Shown: positions 36,802-46,032 of the stretch, piece after piece
Position numbering within the stretch: the stretch's first letter is position 1
Layout: the number at the start of each line of letters is the position of its first letter
NCBI RefSeq assembly: GCF_001598035.1
Contig: NZ_CP014835.1
Span: 1,773,001-1,837,000, forward strand
DNA length: 64,000 bases
Direction of reading: 5' to 3'
From: Streptococcus halotolerans
GTDB taxonomy: Bacteria > Bacillota > Bacilli > Lactobacillales > Streptococcaceae
Notes under the pieces: generated by a model
What the model saw: only the letters and a program-made list of their open reading frames with translations
Database searches by the model: none
What the model was told of the DNA's origin: nothing
Translations under genes and position numbers: made by a program

Positions 36802-37201
36802 AGCCAGCCAAGTGGATGTCCATTTGATTAATGGGATTGCCCTTGCTTTTGAAGGAGATGCCGTTTATTCTTACTATATTCGTCGTCACCTGATTTTTAC
36901 AGGACAGACCAAGCCTAACCAACTTCACCGTTTGGCAACGCGCTATGTATCAGCCAAGGCACAAGCCAGCCTTATCACGGCGATGTTAGAAGTGCAGCTT
37001 TTGACCGAAAAAGAAGAAGATATCTACCGTCGTGGGCGCAATACTAATAGTCACACCAAAGCTAAGAATGCGGATGTCGTGACTTACCGAATGTCGACGG
37101 GTTTTGAAGCTGTGATGGGGTATTTGGATATGACTGATCAAACTGAGCGTTTGGAAGAATTGATTGCTTGGTGTATTGATTGGGTCGATCAGCAAGTTTA
37201 A
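36794..37201 (+). CDS. mrnC: Mini-ribonuclease III
   Basis: A dimeric RNase III-like enzyme without a dsRNA-binding domain that matures 23S rRNA ends. The 135 residues include NGIALAFEGDAVYSYYIRRHL (catalytic acidic residues, quoted in part), KAQASLITAML and RRGRNTNSHTKAKNADVVTY. The start is GTG at 36794, overlapping the cysS stop, with GAGGTGG upstream. Last gene of the pnp-cysE-cysS run. Confidence 0.93.
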   Translation: MTKASQVDVHLINGIALAFEGDAVYSYYIRRHLIFTGQTKPNQLHRLATRYVSAKAQASLITAMLEVQLLTEKEEDIYRRGRNTNSHTKAKNADVVTYRMSTGFEAVMGYLDMTDQTERLEELIAWCIDWVDQQV

Positions 37202-37243
37202 AAAGAAGGAAGTTGGGATACAAGTACCCAGCTTCCTTCTTTG
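37202..37243 (+). terminator. Terminator of the pnp-cysS-mrnC cluster
   Basis: AAGAAGGAAG plus TTGGG pairs with CCCAG plus CTTCCTTCTT, directly after the mrnC stop. Confidence 0.85.
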
Positions 37244-37637
37244 TTATGGTAGTTGTTGACGGCATTGTGACCATGGTTGGCTCGGCTTTGGTTTTTGAGC
37301 TCAATGTGTAGCGTTTAAGCGGCAATAGTAACTGTTTGCCTGTTCTCCTTTACAGTTGTTGATGCTCTTCATTATTGTTGTCATGGAGGATGGCTCATTG
37401 GCTAATGAAGGTTATTTTGATGGAAACCAAGATGCCTTCAGAACTATAACCTAGCCATAAAAAAAGCTGGAGTACTCATTAAGAAAATCCTCCAGTTTTT
37501 ATGTATCGTTAGGACGCAAATGCCTTAATTTTAAGAACAGCATTGCAATTAGGAAGTGCCTTTCTAAACTGTTTTACGACAATCGAGTGAGTATGTCATG
37601 TCAATTTTATATTATAGTGGCGCTGGTTTGTTTCATG
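37244..37637. other. Gap with a bidirectional terminator and gene debris
   Basis: AAAAAGCTGGAG (37461-37472) pairs with CTCCAGTTTTT (to 37500), with A- and T-runs suiting both strands. Upstream, 37245-37320 reads VVVDGIVTMVGSALVFELNV in one frame and then breaks, a probable decayed gene that I cannot name. Confidence 0.55.
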
Positions 37638-38981
37638 TCACGGTATCCATAAGGCATAAAGGTAGGAAAGGCAGCTGAAACTAAAAATAAGGTAAAACAG
37701 ACCGATACGAATACTCTGGAATGGTTTATGAAGTCGAATTAGTGTCAATAACGTCCAAACGATTAGGACTGTGACGAACCAGCCGGAGATGAGACGTCGT
37801 GGCGTCAATCCAAAAAGGTAGATGTAAATACCAAAGAGTTTCCAAGCAGCAAGAAGGGCAAAGATAAAAGAGAAGGTGAAAAAGATAGTTAGAAGGAATC
37901 TACCCACCTTTTGATCCCAGATGGGAGAAGATACTAAAAAGTAGCTTGCAGCAAGTGTCGTAAAATTCAAGAGGGCTACGCGGACCAATTGCCAAAAACC
38001 AGAGACAGCAGTTTCAGAAGCTGCTTGTGGGCTAATCGTTTGCGCTTGAAACAGTGTTTGTAGATCAGCAAAAGCAAGTATTAGAAAAAGAGCATAAATA
38101 AGGCACAAGCTACCAATGATAATATAGCTGCTGAAGGTGGGAAGAATCCTGCTGCTATCAAGTTTTTCTTGGAGAACTTGGTAGTTTTCATCAGTTTGTG
38201 ATCCTTTGATGAGTGGAGCAAAAAGCAGTCCATAGAGGTAGGCTCCTATCGGTAGAGATAAAATGCCGTAGCGAAGAAAGTCGATGACATAATCGTACCA
38301 GCTGAACTGGAAGAAGGTAGCATTCAACTGAGTAAACCAGTGATCAGTGACTAGTTTAAAATGCTGAGAGACGGCTTGAAGCTGGCTGATTGCAAAGGCA
38401 ACTAGTAAAACTGCGACACCAATCGAGCCTAAGAGTGTCAAGGTAAATTGGGGATTTAGTTTGGACTTGTTAGACTGTTGAAGACGAGGGTGACTAAGTA
38501 TTTGAGAGCGAAGGCGAATGCTTTTGATAGGGATAGTCCAAAAGCCTCGCCAGGCATCTCTCAAAAAGAAAACACCAAATCGCCCTTGAATAAATTGCTT
38601 GTTGCGAGCTAGGACATAGTAGACGAAGGTTAGATGGAGTCCAAATAGTCGAAAGAAATCAAATTGGGCTTGAATCCCCCAAATGGCAAATCCCAGTAAT
38701 TGGAGAAAGAGAGAGCCGAGCAGCAACCTATCTTCTGGTGATTTTTGTTTGACGCTATCCAGATACACTTGGTTTGGCTGGTTCCACTCGGTGATGATAA
38801 TCGTCAAAAGCGCCGCTAAAATTAGGTAACTAGGATTGTGATTAAAGAGATTGACAATGTAAAAATAGGCTGGAAGATAGGTGAGTTGTGCTCCGATTTT
38901 ATAATGATTAAATTCTGAATCAGAGAGTTTTTTAAGGTAGAGAGGGATAAGAGGTTTCTTGAAAGAGGAAGATTTTGTCAC
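37638..38981 (-). CDS. DUF4173-family multi-pass membrane protein
   Basis: A 447-residue membrane protein with about 11 hydrophobic segments, resembling the DUF4173 (earlier DUF4153) family; the WQLVRVALLNFTTLAASYF and LTPRRLISGWFVTVLIVWTL segments are typical, quoted separately. Function unknown. It starts 7 bp after the small XRE regulator on the minus strand, which is itself 19 bp after a DUF2975 gene, so the three are an operon controlled together. A role in envelope stress or peptide response is only a guess. Confidence 0.75.
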   Translation of the reverse strand: MTKSSSFKKPLIPLYLKKLSDSEFNHYKIGAQLTYLPAYFYIVNLFNHNPSYLILAALLTIIITEWNQPNQVYLDSVKQKSPEDRLLLGSLFLQLLGFAIWGIQAQFDFFRLFGLHLTFVYYVLARNKQFIQGRFGVFFLRDAWRGFWTIPIKSIRLRSQILSHPRLQQSNKSKLNPQFTLTLLGSIGVAVLLVAFAISQLQAVSQHFKLVTDHWFTQLNATFFQFSWYDYVIDFLRYGILSLPIGAYLYGLLFAPLIKGSQTDENYQVLQEKLDSSRILPTFSSYIIIGSLCLIYALFLILAFADLQTLFQAQTISPQAASETAVSGFWQLVRVALLNFTTLAASYFLVSSPIWDQKVGRFLLTIFFTFSFIFALLAAWKLFGIYIYLFGLTPRRLISGWFVTVLIVWTLLTLIRLHKPFQSIRIGLFYLIFSFSCLSYLYALWIP

Positions 38982-38988
38982 GTTTTGG

Positions 38989-39204
38989 TTACTCGCTTTC
39001 TGTATCAGGAATATACTCTATGATGTCACCTGGTTGACAGCCCAATTCGCGACAAAGAGCATTCAAGGTTGAAAAGCGAATCGCTTTGGCCTTGTTATTT
39101 TTTAAAATCGATAGATTGGCTGGGGTTAGGTCAATTAGTTCAGCTAAGCGCCCTGAACTGATGTGTTTTTGTGCCATGACTAGGTCTAAGTTGATACGAA
39201 TCAT
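38989..39204 (-). CDS. Small XRE-family (YozG/YobE-type) regulator
   Basis: A 71-residue helix-turn-helix protein: MIRINLDLVMAQKHISSGRL, then AELIDLTPANLSILKNNKAK and LNALCRELGCQPGDIIEY. It is the short DNA-binding type usually found beside a DUF2975 membrane protein. The ATG at 39204 has AAAGGGGAAAAGG upstream. The partner gene ends 19 bp before it. Probably autoregulates its operon, with the membrane partner modulating it (inference from family pairing). Confidence 0.87.
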   Translation of the reverse strand: MIRINLDLVMAQKHISSGRLAELIDLTPANLSILKNNKAKAIRFSTLNALCRELGCQPGDIIEYIPDTESE

Positions 39205-39223
39205 AAATGCCTTTTCCCCTTTC

Positions 39224-39691
39224 TTATATGGTGTAATCAACATCATTTTGTAATTCAACAGCTTTGCCAAAGGCATTTCGGATAACCCGGATAACCAAAG
39301 TCAGCGCGATGCCAGCTGCCGTAATTAAGAGCATGGGAATGTAGCAAGTTACGCCCATCAGAAAAGAAATGGCAGTGATGGCGGCAGCCTCCCATCCTAA
39401 GATTTGAAGACTGCGAACATTTAGCTCAATAAAAATAAGGTCTTTTCCAATTCTGTTGATCAATTGAAATAAATGGTATAAGAAAATTAAGGAAAGAAAG
39501 CCAATGCTATACCCTAAACATAGCATGGTCAGGTAGCGCTGCGTGCCTTCCAGAAGCGGTGAGGGATAAATAATTGCTAAATCAACGACCCAAGTTCCCG
39601 TTGAAAGGAGAATAATAGCTCCTATAAAAAGAACAATTAAGCAAATTTTGGTTAAAACAATACTGAAATCTTCATAACTGTTATGATTCAT
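39224..39691 (-). CDS. DUF2975 membrane protein
   Basis: A 155-residue protein with four hydrophobic segments (about 12-35, 55-75, 95-115, 120-140) and the family motif FQLINRIGKDLIFIELNVRSL between helices two and three, quoted in part. It pairs with the XRE regulator downstream. AGGAGATG precedes the ATG at 39691. First gene of the minus-strand operon. Confidence 0.82.
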   Translation of the reverse strand: MNHNSYEDFSIVLTKICLIVLFIGAIILLSTGTWVVDLAIIYPSPLLEGTQRYLTMLCLGYSIGFLSLIFLYHLFQLINRIGKDLIFIELNVRSLQILGWEAAAITAISFLMGVTCYIPMLLITAAGIALTLVIRVIRNAFGKAVELQNDVDYTI

Positions 39692-39720
39692 GATGACATC
39701 TCCTGATTAATGTTGACATT

Positions 39721-39792
39721 AGTATACCATAATTTTATCGAATATCAATAAAAAAATATCGTTTTTTAATAATTAATAATTGAATAACGATA
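39721..39792 (-). promoter_or_regulatory. Promoter and repeated TATCG sites of the DUF2975-XRE-DUF4173 operon
   Basis: On the minus strand TTGATA (plus 39743-39748) and TATACT (plus 39721-39726) are 16 bp apart. Three TATCG/CGATA half-sites occur at 39736-39740, 39757-39761 and 39788-39792, the last two forming a TATCGTT...AACGATA inverted repeat. They are candidate XRE operators. Confidence 0.6.
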
Positions 39793-39820
39793 AAAAGATA
39801 ACCGATTACCCTTACGTTCA

Positions 39821-39881
39821 GATAAGCTGTCAAGAGATCAGCTTATCAAGACGCTGTTGCAGGAGTTATTGTAGGCGTCTT
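39821..39881 (+). other. Two consecutive hairpins before the AIM24 gene
   Basis: GATAAGCTG (39821-39829) pairs perfectly with CAGCTTATC (39839-39847). AAGACGC (39848-39854) pairs with GCGTCTT (39875-39881). The second is followed only by TTGATT. No gene ends here on the plus strand. Confidence 0.5.
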
Positions 39882-39953
39882 TGATTATCATTCTTAGGGC
39901 TGATGTCATCACTTTTGTTATCTGTCATAATAAGTTGAATGGAGGATGTAATT

Positions 39954-40706
39954 ATGGCAGATCAACGAATGGCTTATCATATAGATAGTAATATGCAATT
40001 TCCTTTAGTGGAGATTGATTTGGAAGCAGGAGAATCCGTGTATTTGCAAAAGGGTAGTATGGTTTATCATACCCCGGGTGTTCAGCTAAATACTCGACTA
40101 AATGGACGCGGAGAAGGCCTAGGAAAAATGTTGGGTGCTCTTGGACGGTCTGTGACGTCGGGAGAATCTATCTTTATTACCCAGGCTATTTCGACAGAAG
40201 ACCATGGACGATTGGCTCTAGCGCCTTCTATGCCAGGCCAAGTCATAGCGCTTGAATTAGGCGAAAAGCAATACCGTCTCAATGATGGTGCTTTCTTGGC
40301 TTTAGATGGATCGGCCCAGTATCGAATGGAAAGACAAGCAGTCGGTAAAGCTTTCTTTGGAGGTCAAGGTGGTCTCTTTGTCATGACGACTGAAGGACAA
40401 GGAACCCTTTTAGCAAATACTTTTGGTTCGGTTAAAAAATTGGAACTCCATGGAGAGAGTATGACGATTGATAATGCCCATGTTGTGGCATGGAGTGATT
40501 CGCTAGACTATGATATCCACTTAGAAAATGGTTTTTTACAATCTATTGGTACTGGCGAAGGTATTGTCAATTGTTTTAGAGGCTATGGTGAGATTTATGT
40601 GCAGAGTCTTAACATTGAAACCTTCTCTAAAGTAGTAGGAGGACACTTTGCTACTACTGGCAACTCTAATAGAGGTAAGGTAGACAGTTTTTTGGATTTG
40701 TTTTAA
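39954..40706 (+). CDS. AIM24 / TIGR00266 family protein
   Basis: A 250-residue protein of the AIM24 family, a double-stranded beta-helix fold of unknown function in bacteria. Glycine-rich motifs GKMLGALGRSVTSGESIFIT and FFGGQGGLFVMTTEGQGTL match it. The ATG at 39954 has GGAGGATG upstream; the ATG at 39939 lies inside the ribosome-site region. It is monocistronic, divergent from the DUF2975 operon. Confidence 0.82.
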   Translation: MADQRMAYHIDSNMQFPLVEIDLEAGESVYLQKGSMVYHTPGVQLNTRLNGRGEGLGKMLGALGRSVTSGESIFITQAISTEDHGRLALAPSMPGQVIALELGEKQYRLNDGAFLALDGSAQYRMERQAVGKAFFGGQGGLFVMTTEGQGTLLANTFGSVKKLELHGESMTIDNAHVVAWSDSLDYDIHLENGFLQSIGTGEGIVNCFRGYGEIYVQSLNIETFSKVVGGHFATTGNSNRGKVDSFLDLF

Positions 40707-40760
40707 GGCTATCTGATGAGTCGAGTCAATGACTAGGCTCTTTTTGTAATTAATTAGCTA

Positions 40761-40852
40761 ATAAAAATCAAAAGTAGACCAAGCACTGAGGATGCAGGTA
40801 GAGTGGAAATGCGTCAGACCAAGTCGACATTGATTTTCATTGAGTATAAAGC
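40761..40852. repeat. RUP-like interspersed repeat
   Basis: Begins AAAAATCAAAAGTAGACC and ends TTGATTTTCATTGAGTATAA, matching the right end of the full copy at 60289-60391. The interior is diverged. Lies between the AIM24 gene and gltX. Confidence 0.75.
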
Positions 40853-40948
40853 TCATCTGGAATGTCAATCGCTTGGACAGAGATCAATTAAAGTGAGAAT
40901 TTTTATCAGAAATCTTCTGTCATTTCTTTAGCTGACCAAGCTGACTTA

Positions 40949-40957
40949 TGCTATAAT
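40949..40957 (+). promoter_or_regulatory. Extended -10 promoter of gltX
   Basis: TGCTATAAT (TGn plus TATAAT at 40952-40957), 75 bp before gltX. No good -35 is seen. Confidence 0.6.
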
Positions 40958-41032
40958 AGTATGGATTGGCAAGGACAAAAGAATGTGTATTTGCCCAAAG
41001 CTATTGATAAAAAAATATTATAGGAGACAGAC

Positions 41033-42487
41033 ATGTCAAACGATATTCGTGTGCGCTATGCACCAAGCCCAACGGGTCTTTTACATATCGGTAACGCCCG
41101 TACAGCACTATTCAACTACCTCTATGCACGTCATCATGATGGTCAATTTATTATCCGTATTGAAGATACAGATCGTAAACGTCACGTTGAAGATGGTGAA
41201 CGCAGTCAGCTTGAAAACCTTCGTTGGTTGGGGATGGATTGGGATGAAAGCCCTGAAACACATGAAAACTATCGTCAGTCTGAACGTCTAGAGCTTTACC
41301 AAAAGTACATCCAACAATTATTAAATGAAGGGAAAGCTTATAAATCATACGTTACAGAAGAGGAATTAAAGGCCGAACGCGAACGCCAAGAAAAGGCAGG
41401 AGAAACGCCACGTTATATCAACGAATTCCTTGGTATGTCTGAAGACGAAAAGGCAGCCTACATCACAGAACGTGAAGCGGCAGGCATTATTCCAACGGTA
41501 CGTTTGGCGGTTAATGAGACAGCTATCTACAAATGGACGGATATGGTGAAAGGCGATATCGAGTTTGAAGGTGGCAACATCGGTGGTGACTGGGTTATTC
41601 AGAAAAAGGATGGCTTTCCAACCTACAACTTTGCCGTTGTTGTGGATGACCATGATATGAAAATCTCTCACGTTATCCGTGGAGATGACCATATTGCCAA
41701 TACACCAAAGCAACTCATGGTCTATGAAGCTCTTGGTTGGACGGCACCTGAATTTGGTCACATGACCCTGATCATCAATTCCGAAACAGGTAAAAAACTC
41801 TCAAAACGCGATACGAATACCTTGCAGTTTATTGAGGATTACCGTCGCAAAGGGTACTTACCAGAAGCGGTCTTTAACTTTATCGCTCTTCTTGGCTGGA
41901 ATCCTGGTGGTGAAGATGAAATCTTCTCTCGTGAAGAATTAATTAATCTCTTTGATGAGCATCGTCTCAGCAAGTCTCCAGCTGCTTTTGATCAAAAGAA
42001 ATTGGACTGGATGAGTAATGACTACATCAAGAATGCAGACTTTGACAAGGTATTTGCACTTTGCCAACCTTTCCTTGAAGAAGCTGGTCGTCTTACAGAT
42101 AAAGCTGCAAAGCTGGTGGAACTCTATAAGCCTCAGCTAACAGCAGCGGATGAGATTGTCCCATTGACAGACCTTTTCTTCTCTGACTTCCCTGCTTTGA
42201 CTGATGCGGAAAAAGAAGTGATGGCAGGTGAGACTGTTCCAACAGTGCTCGAAGCCTTTAAAGCTAAGTTGGAAGCTATGTCAGATGAAGACTTCCAGCC
42301 AGACAATATCTTCCCACAAATCAAAGCTGTTCAAAAAGAAACAGGAATCAAAGGGAAAAACCTCTTTATGCCAATTCGTATTGCTGTTTCAGGTGAAATG
42401 CATGGTCCAGAATTGCCAAACACTATCTATCTGTTGGGTCGCGATAAATCTATTGAACACATTGACAACATGTTGCAAAGTCTTTAA
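41033..42487 (+). CDS. gltX: Glutamyl-tRNA synthetase
   Basis: A class I synthetase, probably non-discriminating as in other streptococci (charging tRNA-Gln for later amidation); that point is family knowledge. It has 484 residues, with the HIGH motif in [28 protein letters not shown], and the KMSKS loop [18 protein letters not shown] precedes the ATG. The fas locus follows after a terminator. Confidence 0.98.
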   Translation: MSNDIRVRYAPSPTGLLHIGNARTALFNYLYARHHDGQFIIRIEDTDRKRHVEDGERSQLENLRWLGMDWDESPETHENYRQSERLELYQKYIQQLLNEGKAYKSYVTEEELKAERERQEKAGETPRYINEFLGMSEDEKAAYITEREAAGIIPTVRLAVNETAIYKWTDMVKGDIEFEGGNIGGDWVIQKKDGFPTYNFAVVVDDHDMKISHVIRGDDHIANTPKQLMVYEALGWTAPEFGHMTLIINSETGKKLSKRDTNTLQFIEDYRRKGYLPEAVFNFIALLGWNPGGEDEIFSREELINLFDEHRLSKSPAAFDQKKLDWMSNDYIKNADFDKVFALCQPFLEEAGRLTDKAAKLVELYKPQLTAADEIVPLTDLFFSDFPALTDAEKEVMAGETVPTVLEAFKAKLEAMSDEDFQPDNIFPQIKAVQKETGIKGKNLFMPIRIAVSGEMHGPELPNTIYLLGRDKSIEHIDNMLQSL

Positions 42488-42493
42488 TAGCAG

Positions 42494-42525
42494 AAGAAGA
42501 GCGGGACTTACCTGACTCTTCTTTT
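42494..42525 (+). terminator. Terminator of gltX
   Basis: AAGAAGAG (42494-42501) pairs with CTCTTCTT (42516-42523), then TTC. Confidence 0.7.
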
Positions 42526-42590
42526 CTAATCTTATCGATATAAAGAAAGACTATCAGATACTTATCAAATTATCCAGAAGGGAGGGATAG

Positions 42591-43907
42591 ATGGAATTTT
42601 TTGGAATGGAACAGTACCTACTAGAATTCACAGCAATTTGGTTTATTTACCAAGATTTGAGGCAGAGAAAACTAAACAAATATCACTTCCCTTTTTATTT
42701 ACTATTATCAATAGTCTTGGCAATTATCATCCGAGTAAATGCCTTCTTACCTCTATGGCTTACTTTTTTACTGCTGTCTCTATTAGAAAAAGAGAAAAGA
42801 ACCCTTTGTAGGCATTTATTCTATACTGGCCTGTCAGTAGTACTTGTAGACTTACTTTTAAGGTATTTTTATATCTTTGTTTCTCCAACCTTATTAAGGG
42901 GAATACATTATCCATCCTATTTAACCCCTTGGGTGACAATCGTCATTTTCCTGTTTTTAATACCAACAACTAGGGCCTTGCGGCGTCTCTTTCGTTTGGA
43001 TTACCCAACCATTCTGAACATTCCAGATAAACAGGTTCAACGTTATATTTATGGCATGAATGGTCTCTTTTTACTTTATTATATTGTTCATTATCTAGTT
43101 CTCTTTAACCATTCATCAGTAATGGCTGATTATGACCGTGTAGCACTTTTTGCCTCTGTCATGGTTCTGGTTTATATGTTAACGCTTTTAAATCGAAAAG
43201 CTAGGGAACGTCATATATCCGATGTTGAAAGAGAAGAGCAGCAATACTTGGCTAATTTGGAACAATACAGCCAACATTTGGAAGGTATTTATCAGAATAT
43301 CCGGTCTTTTAAGCATGACTATGACAATATCTTGATTAGCCTTAATGATAGTATTTATTATGGAGATATTGATGAGATTAGGCTCTCATTTGAAGAAGTG
43401 TTAAAAAAATCCCAGGATAGAATGAAAGATGAAGATTATTTATTCTATCAGTTGATTCCGATCGCCAATAATCATATTAAAATGGCTGTGACCAAGGATT
43501 TGTTGGAAGCCAAACAGTTAGGCATTCAGGTCTCCGTACTACTTCCGGATTCAGAAGACATCCCTATGCTAACTCAAAAGGATGCTGTTACCTTGCTTCA
43601 TCATATGCTTCAACTGGGTATCCATCATGCTAAACTCAGTAAAAAGCCAAGTTTAAGGCTAGTGATTAAAACAATTAAGAATGGCTGTGAGATCAGTGTC
43701 TCTTATAGCACGTTTGTAAAATCATTAGTCTCCGGTTGTTTACCACTTGACAGGCAAACCCCTTCCTTAGACAATAAGGGCACAAGGACACATCTTGTCC
43801 AAAAGATTTTTCAAGATAATCCTAACCTTTCGGTGGTTTTTACAAGTGGTTCTTACATGGCTAAGGATACCTTGATTATCTATTCAAATGAACAGGAGGA
43901 AGCATGA
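42591..43907 (+). CDS. fasB: Sensor histidine kinase FasB with intact His but degenerate ATPase
   Basis: First sensor of the Fas system, of the HPK10 (AgrC/ComD) type. The 438 residues start with about six membrane segments (1-200), then a helical region with the phospho-acceptor motif SFKHDYDN (His242). The C-terminal catalytic domain is unusual: where HPK10 kinases have LLDNAIEAA this has MLQLGIHHA, and the G box is replaced by KGTRTHLVQKI. So ATP binding looks lost. GGGAGGGA precedes the ATG. It overlaps fasC by 4 nt (ATGA). The assignment rests on the fasB-fasC-fasA-fasX order. Confidence 0.9.
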   Translation: MEFFGMEQYLLEFTAIWFIYQDLRQRKLNKYHFPFYLLLSIVLAIIIRVNAFLPLWLTFLLLSLLEKEKRTLCRHLFYTGLSVVLVDLLLRYFYIFVSPTLLRGIHYPSYLTPWVTIVIFLFLIPTTRALRRLFRLDYPTILNIPDKQVQRYIYGMNGLFLLYYIVHYLVLFNHSSVMADYDRVALFASVMVLVYMLTLLNRKARERHISDVEREEQQYLANLEQYSQHLEGIYQNIRSFKHDYDNILISLNDSIYYGDIDEIRLSFEEVLKKSQDRMKDEDYLFYQLIPIANNHIKMAVTKDLLEAKQLGIQVSVLLPDSEDIPMLTQKDAVTLLHHMLQLGIHHAKLSKKPSLRLVIKTIKNGCEISVSYSTFVKSLVSGCLPLDRQTPSLDNKGTRTHLVQKIFQDNPNLSVVFTSGSYMAKDTLIIYSNEQEEA

Positions 43908-45232
43908 GCTTAGAGTTGATTAAGGACTTTTTAGCCTTTGTGATCATGTGGATGATGTACTGGCTGATATTTCTCCACATCAGTGATATCACTATCAAAA
44001 AACGGTATTTATTCCCACTTGCCTTTTCGCTTATTATTGTTAACTACTGTTTTCAATTAGAGACCTCTCCTTTTATTTTTGGTGTGTTTTTAGCCATTTA
44101 TTACTATCGAAATCCAAAGGAAAGTTTTTACAAGTATATCTTTTATGCTTTATTTCCTGTTGTGACGGTGGATATTTTTGCTAGGTCAATGGCTCTATAC
44201 CTACTGTCACCGCTCTTAGACATCAGCCCTGAAGTGCTTAGTAAAGAATACGCTCTGTTATACCTTAGTTACGGTAGTGTTTTTCCTATCTATTACTTTT
44301 TTAATAAAACCCTAAACCTTAATTTTAAATATATTCAAAAAGGGTCAACGGCTAAAAAGAACTTTTTATCGAATATGTTTAGTGGCCTTTTACTGAGTTA
44401 TTATGGTATTTTTACTTATAGTGTTTTAGCAAGGCGCTTATTTCCAGGCTCATTTAATTTTTGGGATTATCGTCAGCAAATCATGCTTATTTACATGTTC
44501 CTATATTTCTGGTTATTGTCCGAAATTAATCATGAAGCAAAGCTAGAAATGGATCGCAAACTGGCAGCAGCCAAGGCTGAAAAAATCAAAGCGCTAGAAG
44601 ATTATAATCAGCATATTGAAAAGTTACATGGTGATATGCAAAGTTTTAAGGAATATTATGAGCAATCTTTTAACACGTTGCGTACCTTCATTAATGCAGG
44701 ACATTTGGAAGCCATTCAAAAAGCTTACGGAGAATTGATTGAGGGACGGAAAATGAAAGTTGACCGTTCGCAATATGAATTAGGACGTTTAGCTAATCTA
44801 AAAGTTTCTCCGATTAAAAGTATTTTATCGACCAAGATGATTGAAGCCCAAAGCCAAAACGTTGAAGCCTTTTTAGAGATTCCAGATAGGATAGATGGAA
44901 TTTATCTAGATGTTTTGGATATGGTCATTGTCTTGTCTGTCTTTTTAGACAATGCCATTGAAGCTGCCAAAGAATCACCTAGACCACACATCAGTGTTGC
45001 TTTTTTTAAGAGGGAAGACAGCCAACTACTCGTTGTTGAAAACAGCATAAGTAAGGATAGCGTTGATATCGTTAAAATATTCCAAAAAGGGTACTCGACC
45101 AAAGGACCAAATAGGGGGATAGGTTTAGCCAATGTTCGACAGATTTTAGAAAATTATCCGGAAACCGTTCTATCTACCAAGATGGGACATCATAGCTTCA
45201 CCCAAATTCTAGAAATGAGACCAGAGCCATGA
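43904..45232 (+). CDS. fasC: Sensor kinase FasC with intact ATPase but no phospho-acceptor His
   Basis: Second sensor of the Fas system, 442 residues, again with six or so membrane segments (1-210) and a cytoplasmic HPK10-like part. The H-box position reads SFKEYYEQS: Glu250 replaces His and Tyr replaces the following Asp. In contrast the N box FLDNAIEAAKES (Asn350) and G box RGIGLANVRQIL (Gly405, Gly407) are textbook. This is the mirror image of FasB, so FasC may phosphorylate FasB in a heterodimer. ATGA overlaps at both ends couple fasB, fasC and fasA. Confidence 0.9.
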   Translation: MSLELIKDFLAFVIMWMMYWLIFLHISDITIKKRYLFPLAFSLIIVNYCFQLETSPFIFGVFLAIYYYRNPKESFYKYIFYALFPVVTVDIFARSMALYLLSPLLDISPEVLSKEYALLYLSYGSVFPIYYFFNKTLNLNFKYIQKGSTAKKNFLSNMFSGLLLSYYGIFTYSVLARRLFPGSFNFWDYRQQIMLIYMFLYFWLLSEINHEAKLEMDRKLAAAKAEKIKALEDYNQHIEKLHGDMQSFKEYYEQSFNTLRTFINAGHLEAIQKAYGELIEGRKMKVDRSQYELGRLANLKVSPIKSILSTKMIEAQSQNVEAFLEIPDRIDGIYLDVLDMVIVLSVFLDNAIEAAKESPRPHISVAFFKREDSQLLVVENSISKDSVDIVKIFQKGYSTKGPNRGIGLANVRQILENYPETVLSTKMGHHSFTQILEMRPEP

Positions 45233-45993
45233 ATATTTTTATCTTAGAAGACAACGTCTGTCAACAAGAACGATTATTGGGAACGATTAAAGAGATTTTA
45301 AAAGAAGAAAACTTATCCACACGTCATTTAGCAGCTTATAGCAAAGCCTCTAATTTACTCGATAATGTTAAAGAAAGAGGAAGCCATCAGCTCTTTTTCT
45401 TTGATATTGAAATCAAAGATGAGGCTCGTAAAGGCTTGGAAGTTGCCTCAGAGTTACGCCAGATGGACCCCAATGCGGTGATTGTTTTTGTAACAACCCA
45501 TTCAGAATTCGCACCAATTAGCTTTAAATATAAGGTTGCTGCTTATGATTTTATTGATAAGATGCTGGATCCGGATGATTTCAAAGATCAGGTTCGCGAC
45601 AGTATTTTATACACTGCCAGTCTATCCAAAGGGGTACAGACGGAAATAGAGTATTTTGATTATAAATCTGCTAAAGCACAAGTTAAAGTACCACTTCATG
45701 ACATCTTGTATTTTGAAACCTCTCAAACGGCACATAAATTAATTTTAAGGACAAAAACAGAACGCCTAGAATTTTATGCTAGACTTTCCGATATTGAAAA
45801 AATGAGTGATAAATTCTACCAAAGTCATCGATCGTTTTTAGTCAATTTAGACAATGTGAGTGGTGTTGATAAGACCGAACAATTGGTTTATTTTGAAAAT
45901 GGGGAGTCCTGCCTAGTCTCACGTTTGAAAGTCAAAACCTTAATCGCGAAATGGGAAAATAACATTTCAGGACGAAAAAATGACATTTCATGA
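45229..45993 (+). CDS. fasA: Response regulator FasA (LytTR type)
   Basis: A 254-residue regulator of the AgrA/ComE class. The receiver domain has the acidic pocket LEDN, the phospho-acceptor Asp59 in LFFFDIEI, and the switch Lys in FIDK. The LytTR DNA-binding domain follows (about 140-250; DILYFETSQTAHKLIL, FYQSHRSFLVNLDNV). In S. pyogenes FasA drives transcription of the small RNA fasX. Here fasX follows at once, and the last 11 codons of fasA contain the direct repeat proposed as its own binding site. Confidence 0.93.
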   Translation: MNIFILEDNVCQQERLLGTIKEILKEENLSTRHLAAYSKASNLLDNVKERGSHQLFFFDIEIKDEARKGLEVASELRQMDPNAVIVFVTTHSEFAPISFKYKVAAYDFIDKMLDPDDFKDQVRDSILYTASLSKGVQTEIEYFDYKSAKAQVKVPLHDILYFETSQTAHKLILRTKTERLEFYARLSDIEKMSDKFYQSHRSFLVNLDNVSGVDKTEQLVYFENGESCLVSRLKVKTLIAKWENNISGRKNDIS

Positions 45994-46029
45994 TTTTTGA
46001 CTGGTTAAATTTAGGTGATGTGATAAACT
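45962..46029 (+). promoter_or_regulatory. fasX promoter with tandem FasA-type direct repeats
   Basis: ACATTTCA occurs at 45962-45969 and 45983-45990, exactly 21 bp (two helical turns) apart, as in AgrA and ComE sites. TTGACT follows at 45997-46002. The -10 is imperfect: TGTGAT (46019-46024, 16-bp spacer) or TAAACT (46024-46029, 21 bp). A non-ideal core promoter fits dependence on an activator. Confidence 0.65.
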
Positions 46030-46032
46030 AAT

